Assembly: GCA_045647885.1 (NCBI GenBank)
Contig: JAZRMX010000045.1
Location: 1-36,251, forward strand
Length of the DNA stretch: 36,251 bases
Direction: 5' to 3'
Source of the DNA: HGM04593 sp045647885
GTDB taxonomy: Bacteria; Bacteroidota; Bacteroidia; Bacteroidales; Bacteroidaceae
Shown in pieces: positions 8,975 to 17,566 of this stretch. How positions within the stretch are numbered: the stretch's first letter is position 1; every line of letters begins with the position of its first letter. The notes beneath the pieces are model-generated. The model made no database searches, was not told where the DNA came from, and worked only from the letters and a program-made list of their open reading frames with translations. Made by a program: the position numbers and the translations under genes.

Positions 8975-10060
8975 ATGCTTATGGACACATTCTCACATAT
9001 TGATGAAATGTATATGCGCCGTTGTCTGCACCTTGCATCCTGTGGTGTGGGCAGCACTTCTCCCAACCCCGCAGTGGGTGCGGTTATAGTGTGTGACGGG
9101 CGCATCATAGGCGAGGGATATCATATACGTGCCGGTGAACCACACGCCGAGGTGAACGCCGTGAATTCGGTAAAAAAAGAAGACAAAGGCTTGCTTGTGC
9201 GTTCAACAATATATGTGAGTCTTGAGCCTTGCTCGCATTATGGTAAAACCCCACCTTGTGCCGACCTTATAATCTCCTGCAAGATACCAAGGGTGGTTGT
9301 TGCTGTGCGCGATGCAAATGCGCAGGTAAATGGTGGCGGCATAGCGCGTCTGCGTGCAGCCGGTGCCGAAGTTGTAGTGGGTGTGTTGCGTGACGAGGCT
9401 TTTGAAATCAATAAAAATTTCTTTACAAACCATACTCTGTGCCGCCCTCGTGTTATATTGAAGTGGGCCGAGAGTGCCGATGGGTTTATTGATGCCTTTC
9501 GCGACTCTTCGGCTGAACCGGCGGCTAAAATATCGAACGCTATGTCGCGCGTGCTTGTCCATAAGCTGCGCTCCCGCTGCGATGCAATACTTGTCGGCAC
9601 ACGCACTGCGCTGCTTGACAACCCCTCGCTCGATGTCCGTTATTGGGCAGGACGTTCGCCGTTGAGGCTGGTTATTGACAGGGAAGGAACGTTGCCACCT
9701 TCGCTCAAAATGTTCGACGGCTCTGTACCGGCAGTGGTATTCACACAAAGTGAAAAGGCTGGTAAGTTCGGGGAAAATGTGGAACAGGTCGTGCTTGATT
9801 TTTCTTCCGATGTGCTGTCGCAGATAATATCCTTCCTGCAGTCGCGCAAGGTGGCTTGTCTGCTTGTTGAGGGTGGTAGCGCACTCTTGCAGAGTTTTAT
9901 TGATAACGGCCTTTGGGATGTTGCACGGGTAGAACGCAATCTTTCGCTCTGTCTGGGTAGCGGAGTCTCTTCGCCGCGCCTGCCCGATGGGGTTTCTGCT
10001 CAAAAAAGAGTGTTCGCCGGCAATGAAATAGTTCATTATCTTCACAAAAAAAGTGTGTAA
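8975..10060 (+). CDS. ribD: bifunctional riboflavin biosynthesis deaminase/reductase RibD
   Basis: RibD deaminates the diaminopyrimidine product of GTP cyclohydrolase II and then reduces its ribosyl chain, two consecutive steps of riboflavin synthesis. The 361-residue protein has the expected length. The N-terminal cytidine-deaminase-like domain has PHAEVNA (H57, E59) and LEPCSHYGKTPPCADLI with zinc ligands C86 and C95. The C-terminal reductase domain starts near residue 155 (PRVILKWAESADG) and includes RVLVHKLRSRCDAILVG and LLVEGGSALLQSF. A second in-frame ATG two codons later (8981) is an alternative start. It stands alone between its own promoter and that of the DUF6242 gene. Confidence 0.95.
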   Translation: MLMDTFSHIDEMYMRRCLHLASCGVGSTSPNPAVGAVIVCDGRIIGEGYHIRAGEPHAEVNAVNSVKKEDKGLLVRSTIYVSLEPCSHYGKTPPCADLIISCKIPRVVVAVRDANAQVNGGGIARLRAAGAEVVVGVLRDEAFEINKNFFTNHTLCRPRVILKWAESADGFIDAFRDSSAEPAAKISNAMSRVLVHKLRSRCDAILVGTRTALLDNPSLDVRYWAGRSPLRLVIDREGTLPPSLKMFDGSVPAVVFTQSEKAGKFGENVEQVVLDFSSDVLSQIISFLQSRKVACLLVEGGSALLQSFIDNGLWDVARVERNLSLCLGSGVSSPRLPDGVSAQKRVFAGNEIVHYLHKKSV

Positions 10061-10115
10061 ATTATAAAATATTATAAATAACGCGCGAAAAGTGGGTGAA
10101 ACCGAAAATTGTTGC

Positions 10116-10123
10116 TATTTTTG
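10116..10123 (+). promoter_or_regulatory. -7 promoter box for the DUF6242 gene
   Basis: TATTTTTG fits TAnnTTTG. Transcription would start near 10129, which makes an ATG at 10132 almost leaderless and favours the ATG at 10150 as the translation start. Confidence 0.5.
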
Positions 10124-10149
10124 TAGATTGAATGAAAGTTTCAAATCTT

Positions 10150-11508
10150 ATGAAGAAAAACATAGCAATATACACCTCGCTTTTTTTGATGGTTCTTGTG
10201 GGTGCTTCGTGTAATAACGACGAGGAAACATATACCTCGAATGCCTCCCCTTATGCCTATGCCGAATCCTTTGCTATCGACAATATAGCCTATCCTTTTC
10301 ACGAGTTGAACGTGGACGGGGAGGATGTCATTGTGGAGAAGGTTGTGTCGGGCAGTGAGTTTAAATTTGTTGTCGACCAAAAGACAAAAGAGATTTATAA
10401 TCTCGATTCCCTTGCTTATAAAACCCGTGTGAACAAGGTGGTGGCAACCCTGTCGTGTGTTGGAGCTCCCTATCGTTACGATGAAGCTGTTGGCGACTAT
10501 GTCTATTTCTATTCGACCGATTCTGTCGATTACACCAACCCTGTAAAACTCTTGATAAAATCTACAGATGCTACATTCGACAACTACTACACGATAAAGA
10601 TAAACGTACACAAGGTGGATCCCGAGCTGTTGGTGTGGGAACAGTTTGATGACGCTGCGCTGGAGAATGTATCGCCTGCAAAGATGGTTGAGAAGGATGG
10701 TTTTGCCTATATTTTTGGCGCAGATGCCTCGCAGGCTCCCGTGGTGGCTGTTTCATCGTTGGAAGGCGCTCCTTCGTGGAGTGTGGCTCCCTCTTTGGCC
10801 CCTTCGGCTGATTTTTCAACTCTTCAGGTTTTTGGCGGGAAATTCTATATACTTGCTTCCGGGGAACTTTATGCATCTGTCGACGCAATCAGCTGGGAAA
10901 AAGTATCTGCCGGTGAAGGTTTTGTATCGCTCTTCGCTGTAACAGAAAACGGAAGTAAAATGTGGGCTGCAACAGCCGGTGAAATCCTGTATACTTCCGA
11001 TGGCGAGAATTTTATATCCACAGGTGCTGTTCCCGAGGGTTTCCCTCTGTACAATACCAGTTGTATGACCTCTTCCCTCACCACCAACGCTTCAATTTCC
11101 CGTGCGATGCTGGTGGGCTATGCTTCGGCCGATGCGCAGGATAAAGTGAAGGTGTGGAGCTGTCTTTCAAACAATGGTGAGTGGTACGAGTATGAACTGG
11201 GTGCCAACGACAATATTTGTCCGGCTTTTGAGGACTTACAGGTGCTTGGCTATGACAATGCAATGTTTGCTTTCGGCGGAAAGGCTACGGTAGGCGAAAG
11301 GGTGCTTGCTCCTTTTGAGAAGATGTACGTTTCGCGTGACAATGGTATTGTGTGGAAGCCTTGCAACGATTATACTTTGAGGTTGCCAAAGGCTCTTAAA
11401 GGTTACGATGCTGCTGTTGCTACAATGGTATCGCAAGGAGAGTATATGTGGATAGCGACTCCCTCAACAGTGTGGAGGGGTAGAATAAACCGTTTGGGCT
11501 TTAAATAA
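10150..11508 (+). CDS. DUF6242-like lipoprotein
   Basis: A predicted exported lipoprotein of 452 residues: signal peptide with lipobox VGASC (C21 from this start), then an N-terminal domain with internally similar strands (up to about residue 160). The C-terminal half is rich in short Trp/Gly strands (for example AISWEKVS, GEWYEYEL, GIVWKPCND) reminiscent of a beta-propeller with BNR/Asp-box-like turns. The family is common in Bacteroidales next to porG-uppS-bamA, but I know of no assigned function. I chose the ATG at 10150 over 10132 because of the promoter position and because MKKNIAIYTSLF is a standard signal-peptide start. porG-like follows after 11 bases. Confidence 0.75.
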   Translation: MKKNIAIYTSLFLMVLVGASCNNDEETYTSNASPYAYAESFAIDNIAYPFHELNVDGEDVIVEKVVSGSEFKFVVDQKTKEIYNLDSLAYKTRVNKVVATLSCVGAPYRYDEAVGDYVYFYSTDSVDYTNPVKLLIKSTDATFDNYYTIKINVHKVDPELLVWEQFDDAALENVSPAKMVEKDGFAYIFGADASQAPVVAVSSLEGAPSWSVAPSLAPSADFSTLQVFGGKFYILASGELYASVDAISWEKVSAGEGFVSLFAVTENGSKMWAATAGEILYTSDGENFISTGAVPEGFPLYNTSCMTSSLTTNASISRAMLVGYASADAQDKVKVWSCLSNNGEWYEYELGANDNICPAFEDLQVLGYDNAMFAFGGKATVGERVLAPFEKMYVSRDNGIVWKPCNDYTLRLPKALKGYDAAVATMVSQGEYMWIATPSTVWRGRINRLGFK

Positions 11509-11519
11509 TTGCTTGCAGA

Positions 11520-12218
11520 ATGAAGAATCTCCTTTGTAAAATAGTTTTGTCGGCTCTGCTCCTCTGGGGTGCTGCCGGTGTGTCGCGCGCCAACGATCTT
11601 GAGTATCGTATGGAGGTGGGCGGTATGGCCGGTGTGTCTAGCTATTATGGAGACGCCAATTACAGTGGAATATTCAATAATATGAATTTTATGGGCGGTC
11701 TCTTCGGACGCTATAATATAAATCCCAGAATGGCTGTCAAGGCTGCATTCTCTGTTTGTGGCATTTCGGGAAACACTGCCGACGGGGAAATTTTCTTTCC
11801 TGGCGGAAATACGGAATTCAGCCGCTCCTTGTACGACCTCTCTGTGCAGTTTGAATGTAATTTCTTTGCTTATGGATATGGCGCAGCCTATAAAGGCACA
11901 CGCCGCTTGACGCCTTATATTTCCGGCGGTTTGGGAATTGCCTTTGCGCCGGAGCCTGTGGAGAGTGTATTTGCGGTGAATATACCGCTTGGCGTTGGTG
12001 TAAAGTATAAGATTGCCCCCCGGTGGAATGTGGGCTGTGAATTGACATACCATTTCACTATGTCCGATAATCTTGATGTCGTGAATATAGACCAGCCGCT
12101 TCTCAGCGACCCTTACAATATAAAAAGTAGCGGTATGAAGAATAAGGATACTTTCTCAACCCTCTCGTTCTTCGTGAGTTACGACATATTTCCCAAGTAT
12201 CGCAAGTGTAACAATTGA
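11520..12218 (+). CDS. porG: PorG-like (DUF6089) outer membrane beta-barrel protein
   Basis: A 232-residue exported protein with signal peptide (SRAND) and small-barrel character: alternating strands such as YRMEVGGMAGVSSYYGD (start), GGLFGRYNINPRMAVKAAF, LTPYISGGLGIAFAP and a C-terminal strand TLSFFVSYDIFP. DUF6089 proteins include P. gingivalis PorG, a T9SS barrel that contacts the PorK/PorN ring. The same order (porG, uppS, bamA, skp) occurs there, which supports the assignment. Its role in T9SS in this organism is inferred. The symbol is given by family and context, not by direct proof. Confidence 0.78.
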   Translation: MKNLLCKIVLSALLLWGAAGVSRANDLEYRMEVGGMAGVSSYYGDANYSGIFNNMNFMGGLFGRYNINPRMAVKAAFSVCGISGNTADGEIFFPGGNTEFSRSLYDLSVQFECNFFAYGYGAAYKGTRRLTPYISGGLGIAFAPEPVESVFAVNIPLGVGVKYKIAPRWNVGCELTYHFTMSDNLDVVNIDQPLLSDPYNIKSSGMKNKDTFSTLSFFVSYDIFPKYRKCNN

Positions 12219-12245
12219 TTAGGAATACAAAAAATACAGAATTAT

Positions 12246-12983
12246 ATGAACTACTCCGAACTAGTAAATACAGAGAATGTCCCCCAGCATATAGCAATAA
12301 TAATGGATGGCAACGGCCGTTGGGCTCAGTTGCGTGGTCTCGACCGTTCACAGGGTCACCAGGCCGGTGCTGCCACAGTGCGTTCTCTTGTTGAGAATGC
12401 GTTGAATCTGGGTGTTAAATATCTTACACTTTACACCTTCTCCACCGAAAACTGGAACCGCCCCCAGGCCGAGGTTGCAGCGCTTATGGCTCTTTTGTTC
12501 GAGTCAATAGAGGAGGAGATTTTTGTGAAGAACAATGTTGCCTTCCGCATAATAGGAGATTTGGGCAAGTTGCCACAAAATGTGCGTGAACGCCTTGAGG
12601 CTTGTATGGCGCGTACTGCAAACAACGATAGTATGACTCTGGTACTTGCCTTGAGCTATTCGGCAAAATGGGAAATAACCGAGGCTGTACGCACAATAGC
12701 ATCGCGTGCAAAGAGCGGTGAGCTGGCTGTTGAGGATATTGACAGTGAACTTATATCGTCAGCGCTTTCTACAGCCTTTATGCCCGACCCCGATCTCCTC
12801 ATCCGCACCGGTAAGGAGCAGCGTCTCAGCAACTTCCTTTTGTGGCAGTGTGCCTACTCGGAGTTCTATTTCACCGAGGTACTATGGCCCGACTTTGATA
12901 ACAATGAACTTTGCAAGGCTGTACACGAATATCAGAAACGTCAGCGCCGTTATGGCTTGACCGGTGAACAGGTAAGTAAATGA
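12246..12983 (+). CDS. uppS: undecaprenyl diphosphate synthase (cis-prenyltransferase)
   Basis: UppS adds eight isopentenyl units to farnesyl diphosphate, making the C55 carrier for peptidoglycan and surface polysaccharides. The 245-residue protein has IIMDGNGRWA (about 18-27), YTFSTENWNRP (about 62-72), and the C-terminal DPDLLIRTGKEQRLSNFLLW with the IPP-binding Arg, Arg and Ser. Most family members have Gly or Ser-Gly where this one has Gly-Lys before the Glu (RTGKE), a small deviation. The neighbour bamA begins 13 bases downstream. The gene order porG-uppS-bamA-skp is conserved in Bacteroidales. Confidence 0.96.
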   Translation: MNYSELVNTENVPQHIAIIMDGNGRWAQLRGLDRSQGHQAGAATVRSLVENALNLGVKYLTLYTFSTENWNRPQAEVAALMALLFESIEEEIFVKNNVAFRIIGDLGKLPQNVRERLEACMARTANNDSMTLVLALSYSAKWEITEAVRTIASRAKSGELAVEDIDSELISSALSTAFMPDPDLLIRTGKEQRLSNFLLWQCAYSEFYFTEVLWPDFDNNELCKAVHEYQKRQRRYGLTGEQVSK

Positions 12984-12996
12984 AAATAGGTACAAA

Positions 12997-15639
12997 ATGA
13001 AATATTCTTCGTTTTTCAGATTATTCCTCATAATTATGCTGCCGCTGCTTGCTTTCTCGCAGGCGGCTGCGCAGAAGACTATTGTCAATCCCACGATACT
13101 ATATACCGATAATCCTCACTCATACACCATTGGCGGTATAAATCTCTCGGGTGTCGACAACTATGAGCCGTATGTAATCATAGGTATATCGGGCTTGTCG
13201 GTGGGTGATGTCATAGACGTGCCGGGCGAGGCAATAACCACTGCTGTAAAGAACTTCTGGAAGCATGGTCTTTTTGCCGATGTGAGCATTGTTGCAGACA
13301 GTATTGTCGGCAACAAAATATATCTCGGCATTAACCTTGTCCAGCGTCCGCGTGTATCCCAGATAAACTACAACGGAATGAAGAAGGGTGAGCGCGAGGA
13401 CTTGGAGTTGAAACTGAACTTGAGAGTAGGTAACCAGATAACACCCAATATGGTTGACCGTGCCACACAGGTTGCAAAGAGATATTTCGAGGACAAGGGC
13501 TACAGAAATGCCGATGTTCTCATAATGCAACGCCCCGATGTCACTGCCGACAACCAGGTGATTGTCGATGTAAACGTTGACAAGAAGGAGAAGGTGAAAA
13601 TCAACCGCATATATATTGATGGAGTGCAGGAAGTGCCCTTGAAAAAGATAAAATATGCGATGAAGAGCCGCGAAAAGACACGTCTCGACAACTTCTTCAG
13701 AACCATATTCCGTAAAAAGAGATTCCTCCCCGAAAAATATGCCGAGGATAAGGAAAATATACTATCACGCTATGCCGAACTCGGTTATCGCGATGCCCGC
13801 ATTGTTACCGACAGCGTTGTTCCGCACGATGATAAAAGTGTCGATGTCTACATAAATATTGAGGAGGGTAACAGATATCATCTACGCAGTATAAAGTGGG
13901 TGGGTAACAGCGTCTTCTCTACTGCCTATCTCGATTTCCTTCTCCGCTTGAAGCCTGGTGATGTATATAACCAGCTGGAACTCGACAAACGCCTCTTTAC
14001 CGACGAGGATGGTGTGAAGAACGAATATTACAACCGCGGTTATGTATTCTTCGAGATACTGCCCATTGAGGTGAGTGTGGAGAACGACTCCGTCGACCTT
14101 GAGCTCCGTATGTCGGAGGGAGCGCAGGCTACCATAAACCGTGTGCGCATTTCGGGTAACGACCGCTTGTACGAGGATGTTGTGCGTCGCGAACTGCGTA
14201 CTATCCCCGGCAACCTCTTCTCAATGACAGCACTTGAGCGTTCATATCGCGAGATTGCCAACCTCGGTCACTTCGATCCCGAAGCCATCAAGCCCGATGT
14301 TGTACCTAACAGAGAGTCGGGAACCGTGGATATCAATTGGGGTCTTGAATCGAAGAGCAGCGACCAAATAGAGCTCTCTGCCGGTTACGGACAGACCGGT
14401 GTCATAGGAAAGCTTTCGCTCAAGCTCACTAACTTCTCTATGCGCAATCTTTTCCGCAAGGATGCTGTGCGTCGAGGAATTCTCCCCCAGGGCGACGGAC
14501 AGACAGTAACATTGAGCGCTCAGTCGAACGGTAAATATTATCAGGCATACAGTGTGTCATTCTTTGACCCCTGGTTCGGCCGCAAACGCCCCAACTCATT
14601 CTCTGTGTCGGCATTCATGTCAATACAGACCGATGTGGCCGATAGCTACTATAATTCGGCCTATTACAACAATTACAACAACTACCTCTATGGCTATGGC
14701 AACTATAACAACTATGGCTACGGGTATAACAATATGGCATCGTACTACGACCCCGATAAATACATAAAGATGTATGGATTCTCTATCGGTTGGGGTCGCC
14801 GTCTGCGTTGGCCCGACGACTACTTCTCATTGTCGGCCGAGCTGAACTACCAGCTCTATTCATTGAAGGACTGGCAGTACTTCCTCATTACCGACGGTAA
14901 GTGCAACAGCATAAACCTTGCTGTAACCTTGTCACGTAACTCAATAGATAACCCCCTCTTCCCGCGTCAGGGTTCAGAGTTCTCGCTACAGACCTCTGTG
15001 ACACCGCCTTATTCGCTTTTCGATGGTAAGGACTATGCCTCTTTGGCCAACAACCCCAAGAGCTCTACCTACAAAGCCGAACTGCGCGAGAAACATAAAT
15101 GGATAGAGTATTATAAGTTCAAGTTCCGCAGCAAGACATATACATCACTTACTTCGGGCAAGAAGAATCTTGTGCTTATGACACGTGCCGACTTTGGAAT
15201 TCTTGGCAGTTTCGACAAGAACAAGAAGTCGCCCTTTGAGACATTCTATGTGGGTGGTGACGGTATGAGTGGCAGTTATTCCTATAACTATGCAACCGAT
15301 ATGGTGGCTCTTCGCGGTTACGAGAATGGTAGCCTCACCCCTTATGGCTACGAGGGTTACGCCTACACACGTATAGGTGTGGAGTTGCGTTTCCCCTTTA
15401 TGTTGCAGCCATCTACCACAATATACGGCTTGGCCTTTGTTGAGGGTGGTAATGCCTGGAACGATGCCTCAAAATTCAACATCTTCGACCTTAAGCGCAG
15501 TGCCGGTGTAGGTATCCGCGTCTTCCTGCAGATGATTGGTCTTATCGGTCTCGACTGGGCTTATGGTTTCGACGACGTGTTCGGCTCTACACAATACAGC
15601 GGAAGCCACTTCCACTTTATTTTAGGACAGGAATTTTAA
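12997..15639 (+). CDS. bamA: outer membrane protein assembly factor BamA (Omp85)
   Basis: BamA inserts beta-barrel proteins into the outer membrane. The 880-residue protein has a signal peptide (AAAQ), a run of POTRA repeats from about residue 45 to 440, and a C-terminal Omp85 barrel. The barrel includes the conserved loop-6 region near RGYENGSLTPYG (about 770-780, with the RGY triad) and a final strand ending FHFILGQEF, with terminal Phe. A Tyr/Asn/Gly-rich insertion spans about residues 549-584. It is longer than E. coli BamA (810), mainly through this insertion and extended loops. Two skp genes follow closely, so BamA and its periplasmic chaperones are made together. Confidence 0.96.
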   Translation: MKYSSFFRLFLIIMLPLLAFSQAAAQKTIVNPTILYTDNPHSYTIGGINLSGVDNYEPYVIIGISGLSVGDVIDVPGEAITTAVKNFWKHGLFADVSIVADSIVGNKIYLGINLVQRPRVSQINYNGMKKGEREDLELKLNLRVGNQITPNMVDRATQVAKRYFEDKGYRNADVLIMQRPDVTADNQVIVDVNVDKKEKVKINRIYIDGVQEVPLKKIKYAMKSREKTRLDNFFRTIFRKKRFLPEKYAEDKENILSRYAELGYRDARIVTDSVVPHDDKSVDVYINIEEGNRYHLRSIKWVGNSVFSTAYLDFLLRLKPGDVYNQLELDKRLFTDEDGVKNEYYNRGYVFFEILPIEVSVENDSVDLELRMSEGAQATINRVRISGNDRLYEDVVRRELRTIPGNLFSMTALERSYREIANLGHFDPEAIKPDVVPNRESGTVDINWGLESKSSDQIELSAGYGQTGVIGKLSLKLTNFSMRNLFRKDAVRRGILPQGDGQTVTLSAQSNGKYYQAYSVSFFDPWFGRKRPNSFSVSAFMSIQTDVADSYYNSAYYNNYNNYLYGYGNYNNYGYGYNNMASYYDPDKYIKMYGFSIGWGRRLRWPDDYFSLSAELNYQLYSLKDWQYFLITDGKCNSINLAVTLSRNSIDNPLFPRQGSEFSLQTSVTPPYSLFDGKDYASLANNPKSSTYKAELREKHKWIEYYKFKFRSKTYTSLTSGKKNLVLMTRADFGILGSFDKNKKSPFETFYVGGDGMSGSYSYNYATDMVALRGYENGSLTPYGYEGYAYTRIGVELRFPFMLQPSTTIYGLAFVEGGNAWNDASKFNIFDLKRSAGVGIRVFLQMIGLIGLDWAYGFDDVFGSTQYSGSHFHFILGQEF

Positions 15640-15650
15640 TATAAAAGGTT

Positions 15651-16166
15651 ATGAAAAGATTTTTTATGATTGCGCTTTTGGCCGTCATTGCTACAGCCGG
15701 TGTCCAGGCGCAGAAATTCGCTCTCATAGATATGGAGTATATTCTTAAGAATATCCCGGCTTATGAGCGTGCCAACGAGCAGATGTCGCAGCAGTCGAAA
15801 AGGTGGCAGGGCGAGGTTGACGAACTTGCTCTTGAAGCCGAAACTCTGTATAAGAAATATCAGAGCGAGTCGGCGTTCCTCTCCGACGAACAGCGTAAGG
15901 CACGCGAAGAGGAGATTCTTGAGAAAGAAAAGCAGGCCAGTGAGTTGAAACGTTTGTATTTCGGCCCTAACGGTGAACTTTTCAAGAAACGCGAGAGCCT
16001 TATGGCACCCATACAGGACGAAATCTACAATGCGGTGAAAGAGGTGTGCGAGGTAAAGAAATACACAGTGGTTGTTGACAGGGCGTCGGCAACAAGCATC
16101 ATATATGCAACTCCCAAGGTGGATATAAGCAATGAGGTACTCTCCAAACTTGGTTATTCAAATTAA
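15651..16166 (+). CDS. OmpH/Skp family periplasmic chaperone (first copy)
   Basis: Skp-type chaperones form trimers with long coiled-coil arms that hold unfolded outer-membrane proteins in the periplasm on their way to BamA. The 171-residue protein has a signal peptide (GVQAQ), the start strand KFALIDMEYILKNIPAYE, and a charged helical hairpin from about 40 to 125 rich in Glu, Lys and Gln. It closes with the beta segment KKYTVVVDRASATSIIYATP. It begins 11 bases after bamA and is almost certainly in the same transcript. P. gingivalis also has skp genes directly behind bamA. Confidence 0.92.
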   Translation: MKRFFMIALLAVIATAGVQAQKFALIDMEYILKNIPAYERANEQMSQQSKRWQGEVDELALEAETLYKKYQSESAFLSDEQRKAREEEILEKEKQASELKRLYFGPNGELFKKRESLMAPIQDEIYNAVKEVCEVKKYTVVVDRASATSIIYATPKVDISNEVLSKLGYSN

Positions 16167-16220
16167 ATGGCTACCTTTGTGGCTATGTGTAAAATTGTCA
16201 AACATTAAATTGAATATAAA

Positions 16221-16730
16221 ATGAAAAAGATTCTTATTTTACTTTTGGTTATGGCTCCCTTGAGCCTTTTTGCGCAGAAATTCGGTTATGTTAATGCGCC
16301 TTCAATTGCACAGGTTATGCCCGAGTTTACAAAAGCGCAGAACGAGTTGCAGACTTTGCAGAAACAGTATTCGGATGAGTTCGACCGTTTGCGTACAGAA
16401 CTTGAAAAGAAAGGTCTGGAGTTCGAGCAGTTGAAAGATTCACTTCCCACAAACATTCTTCAGCGTCGCGAGCGCGAGTTGCAGGATCTCTATACTCGTC
16501 TTCAGCAGTATGAGCAGGAGAGCTACCAGAACCTGCAGCAGGCGCAGAATACAAAATTTGCCGAGGTGAACAATATTCTGCAGAATGCTATTAAGGAAGT
16601 TGGTCGTGAGGGCGGTTACATTTGTGTATTCGATATTGCCAGTGGCATCCCCTACATCAGCGAAACACTGTGTGACAACCTCGATGCAAAGGTAAAGGCC
16701 AAGCTTGGTATTAGTACAACAGCGAAGTAA
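16221..16730 (+). CDS. OmpH/Skp family periplasmic chaperone (second copy)
   Basis: A second Skp-like protein of 169 residues. It has a signal peptide (SLFAQ), the family start FGYVNAPSIAQVMPEFTKAQNEL, and a long coiled-coil helix pair (about 40-125; e.g. LEKKGLEFEQLKDSL, QQYEQESYQNLQQAQ). The closing strand is GGYICVFDIASGIPYIS. It lies 54 bases after the first copy. A strong terminator hairpin follows at 16752-16781, so this is probably the main end of the porG-uppS-bamA-skp transcript. Confidence 0.92.
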   Translation: MKKILILLLVMAPLSLFAQKFGYVNAPSIAQVMPEFTKAQNELQTLQKQYSDEFDRLRTELEKKGLEFEQLKDSLPTNILQRRERELQDLYTRLQQYEQESYQNLQQAQNTKFAEVNNILQNAIKEVGREGGYICVFDIASGIPYISETLCDNLDAKVKAKLGISTTAK

Positions 16731-16751
16731 TCTTCGGGAAATATATTAACG

Positions 16752-16785
16752 AAGGGGAATAAATTTATTCCCCTTTACCTTTTTA
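16752..16785 (+). terminator. terminator after the second skp gene
   Basis: Bases 16752-16775 form a perfect 24-base palindrome whose outer part is GGGG/CCCC and whose centre is AT-rich, followed by a T-rich run (16779-16784). This is a standard intrinsic terminator and separates the second skp gene from the third. Confidence 0.85.
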
Positions 16786-16807
16786 ATAATAGTATAAAGC
16801 TATAGAG

Positions 16808-17563
16808 ATGCGTAAATTATTATTTGTTTTAATTCTGTTGCCTTTTACCTTGTCTGCACAGACTGTGAAATTCGGGTTCTTCGGAATGAACGAGGTAATG
16901 GAGGCTCTCCCCGAATATACAGCAGCGCAGAACGATTATAACTCTCTGCTCGAACTCTGCGATAATGAAATTGCATACAATGAGGCTGAACTAACCCGCC
17001 TTTATGTGGCATTCCTCGACGGGCAGCAGAGCTTTCCCGAACCCATTCTGCGCAAGCGTCAGAAGGAACTGCAGGAGATGGTCGACCGCAGCGTAGTCTT
17101 CCGTGACCAACTGAAGGATTATTTGGCAGAGGCTCACGATTCGCTATTCTCGCCCATTGAACAGAAAATTGATGCAGCAGTGGAGAGAGTGTGTCTTCGC
17201 AACAATCTTGCTTACTCAATAGACACCGACAAGGCAGCCTATCGCTTCATAAACCCTGACTTTGGTGTAAATATAACCGACCTTGTAATTCAGGAGGTAA
17301 TATCTCCCAAACCCATAAAACTTACTACAGCGGCAGTGGTTGAGGCCGAGGAGGTGGCGCCTGTTGCTGTTGAGGAGAGTGTAGATGCTGTTGTCGAAGA
17401 AACCGAAACCGCTGATGATGCAGAAAGTGAGACACCCATCGAAGACGAATCTGAAGTTGTTGACGAGGCTGTAAACGCAGTTGTTGATGGTGCCGTTACC
17501 GGTGAAGAGAATGAGAACGAGACTTCTGTTGAGGAGGAGAGTATAATAGTTGTTGAAGAGTAA
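16808..17563 (+). CDS. OmpH/Skp family protein with long acidic C-terminal tail (third copy)
   Basis: The first 175 residues are Skp-like: signal peptide (TLSAQ), start strand KFGFFGMNEVMEALPEYTAA, a shorter charged coiled coil, and the closing NNLAYSIDTDKAAYRFIN segment. Unlike its two neighbours it then carries a 75-residue tail (177-251) with 29 Asp/Glu and no Lys or Arg. The tail is rich in Val, Ala and Thr and is probably disordered. Such tails can mimic nucleic acid, keep clients soluble or bind calcium; which applies is unknown. The gene sits behind a terminator and 3 bases before murI, so it may be expressed with murI rather than with bamA. No consensus promoter is obvious between 16786 and 16807. 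Confidence 0.85.
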   Translation: MRKLLFVLILLPFTLSAQTVKFGFFGMNEVMEALPEYTAAQNDYNSLLELCDNEIAYNEAELTRLYVAFLDGQQSFPEPILRKRQKELQEMVDRSVVFRDQLKDYLAEAHDSLFSPIEQKIDAAVERVCLRNNLAYSIDTDKAAYRFINPDFGVNITDLVIQEVISPKPIKLTTAAVVEAEEVAPVAVEESVDAVVEETETADDAESETPIEDESEVVDEAVNAVVDGAVTGEENENETSVEEESIIVVEE

Positions 17564-17566
17564 TAT

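Noticed and set aside
9203..10045. Leftward open frame of 280 codons inside ribD
   Set aside because: It is opposite intact RibD deaminase and reductase motifs and shows no domain of its own.
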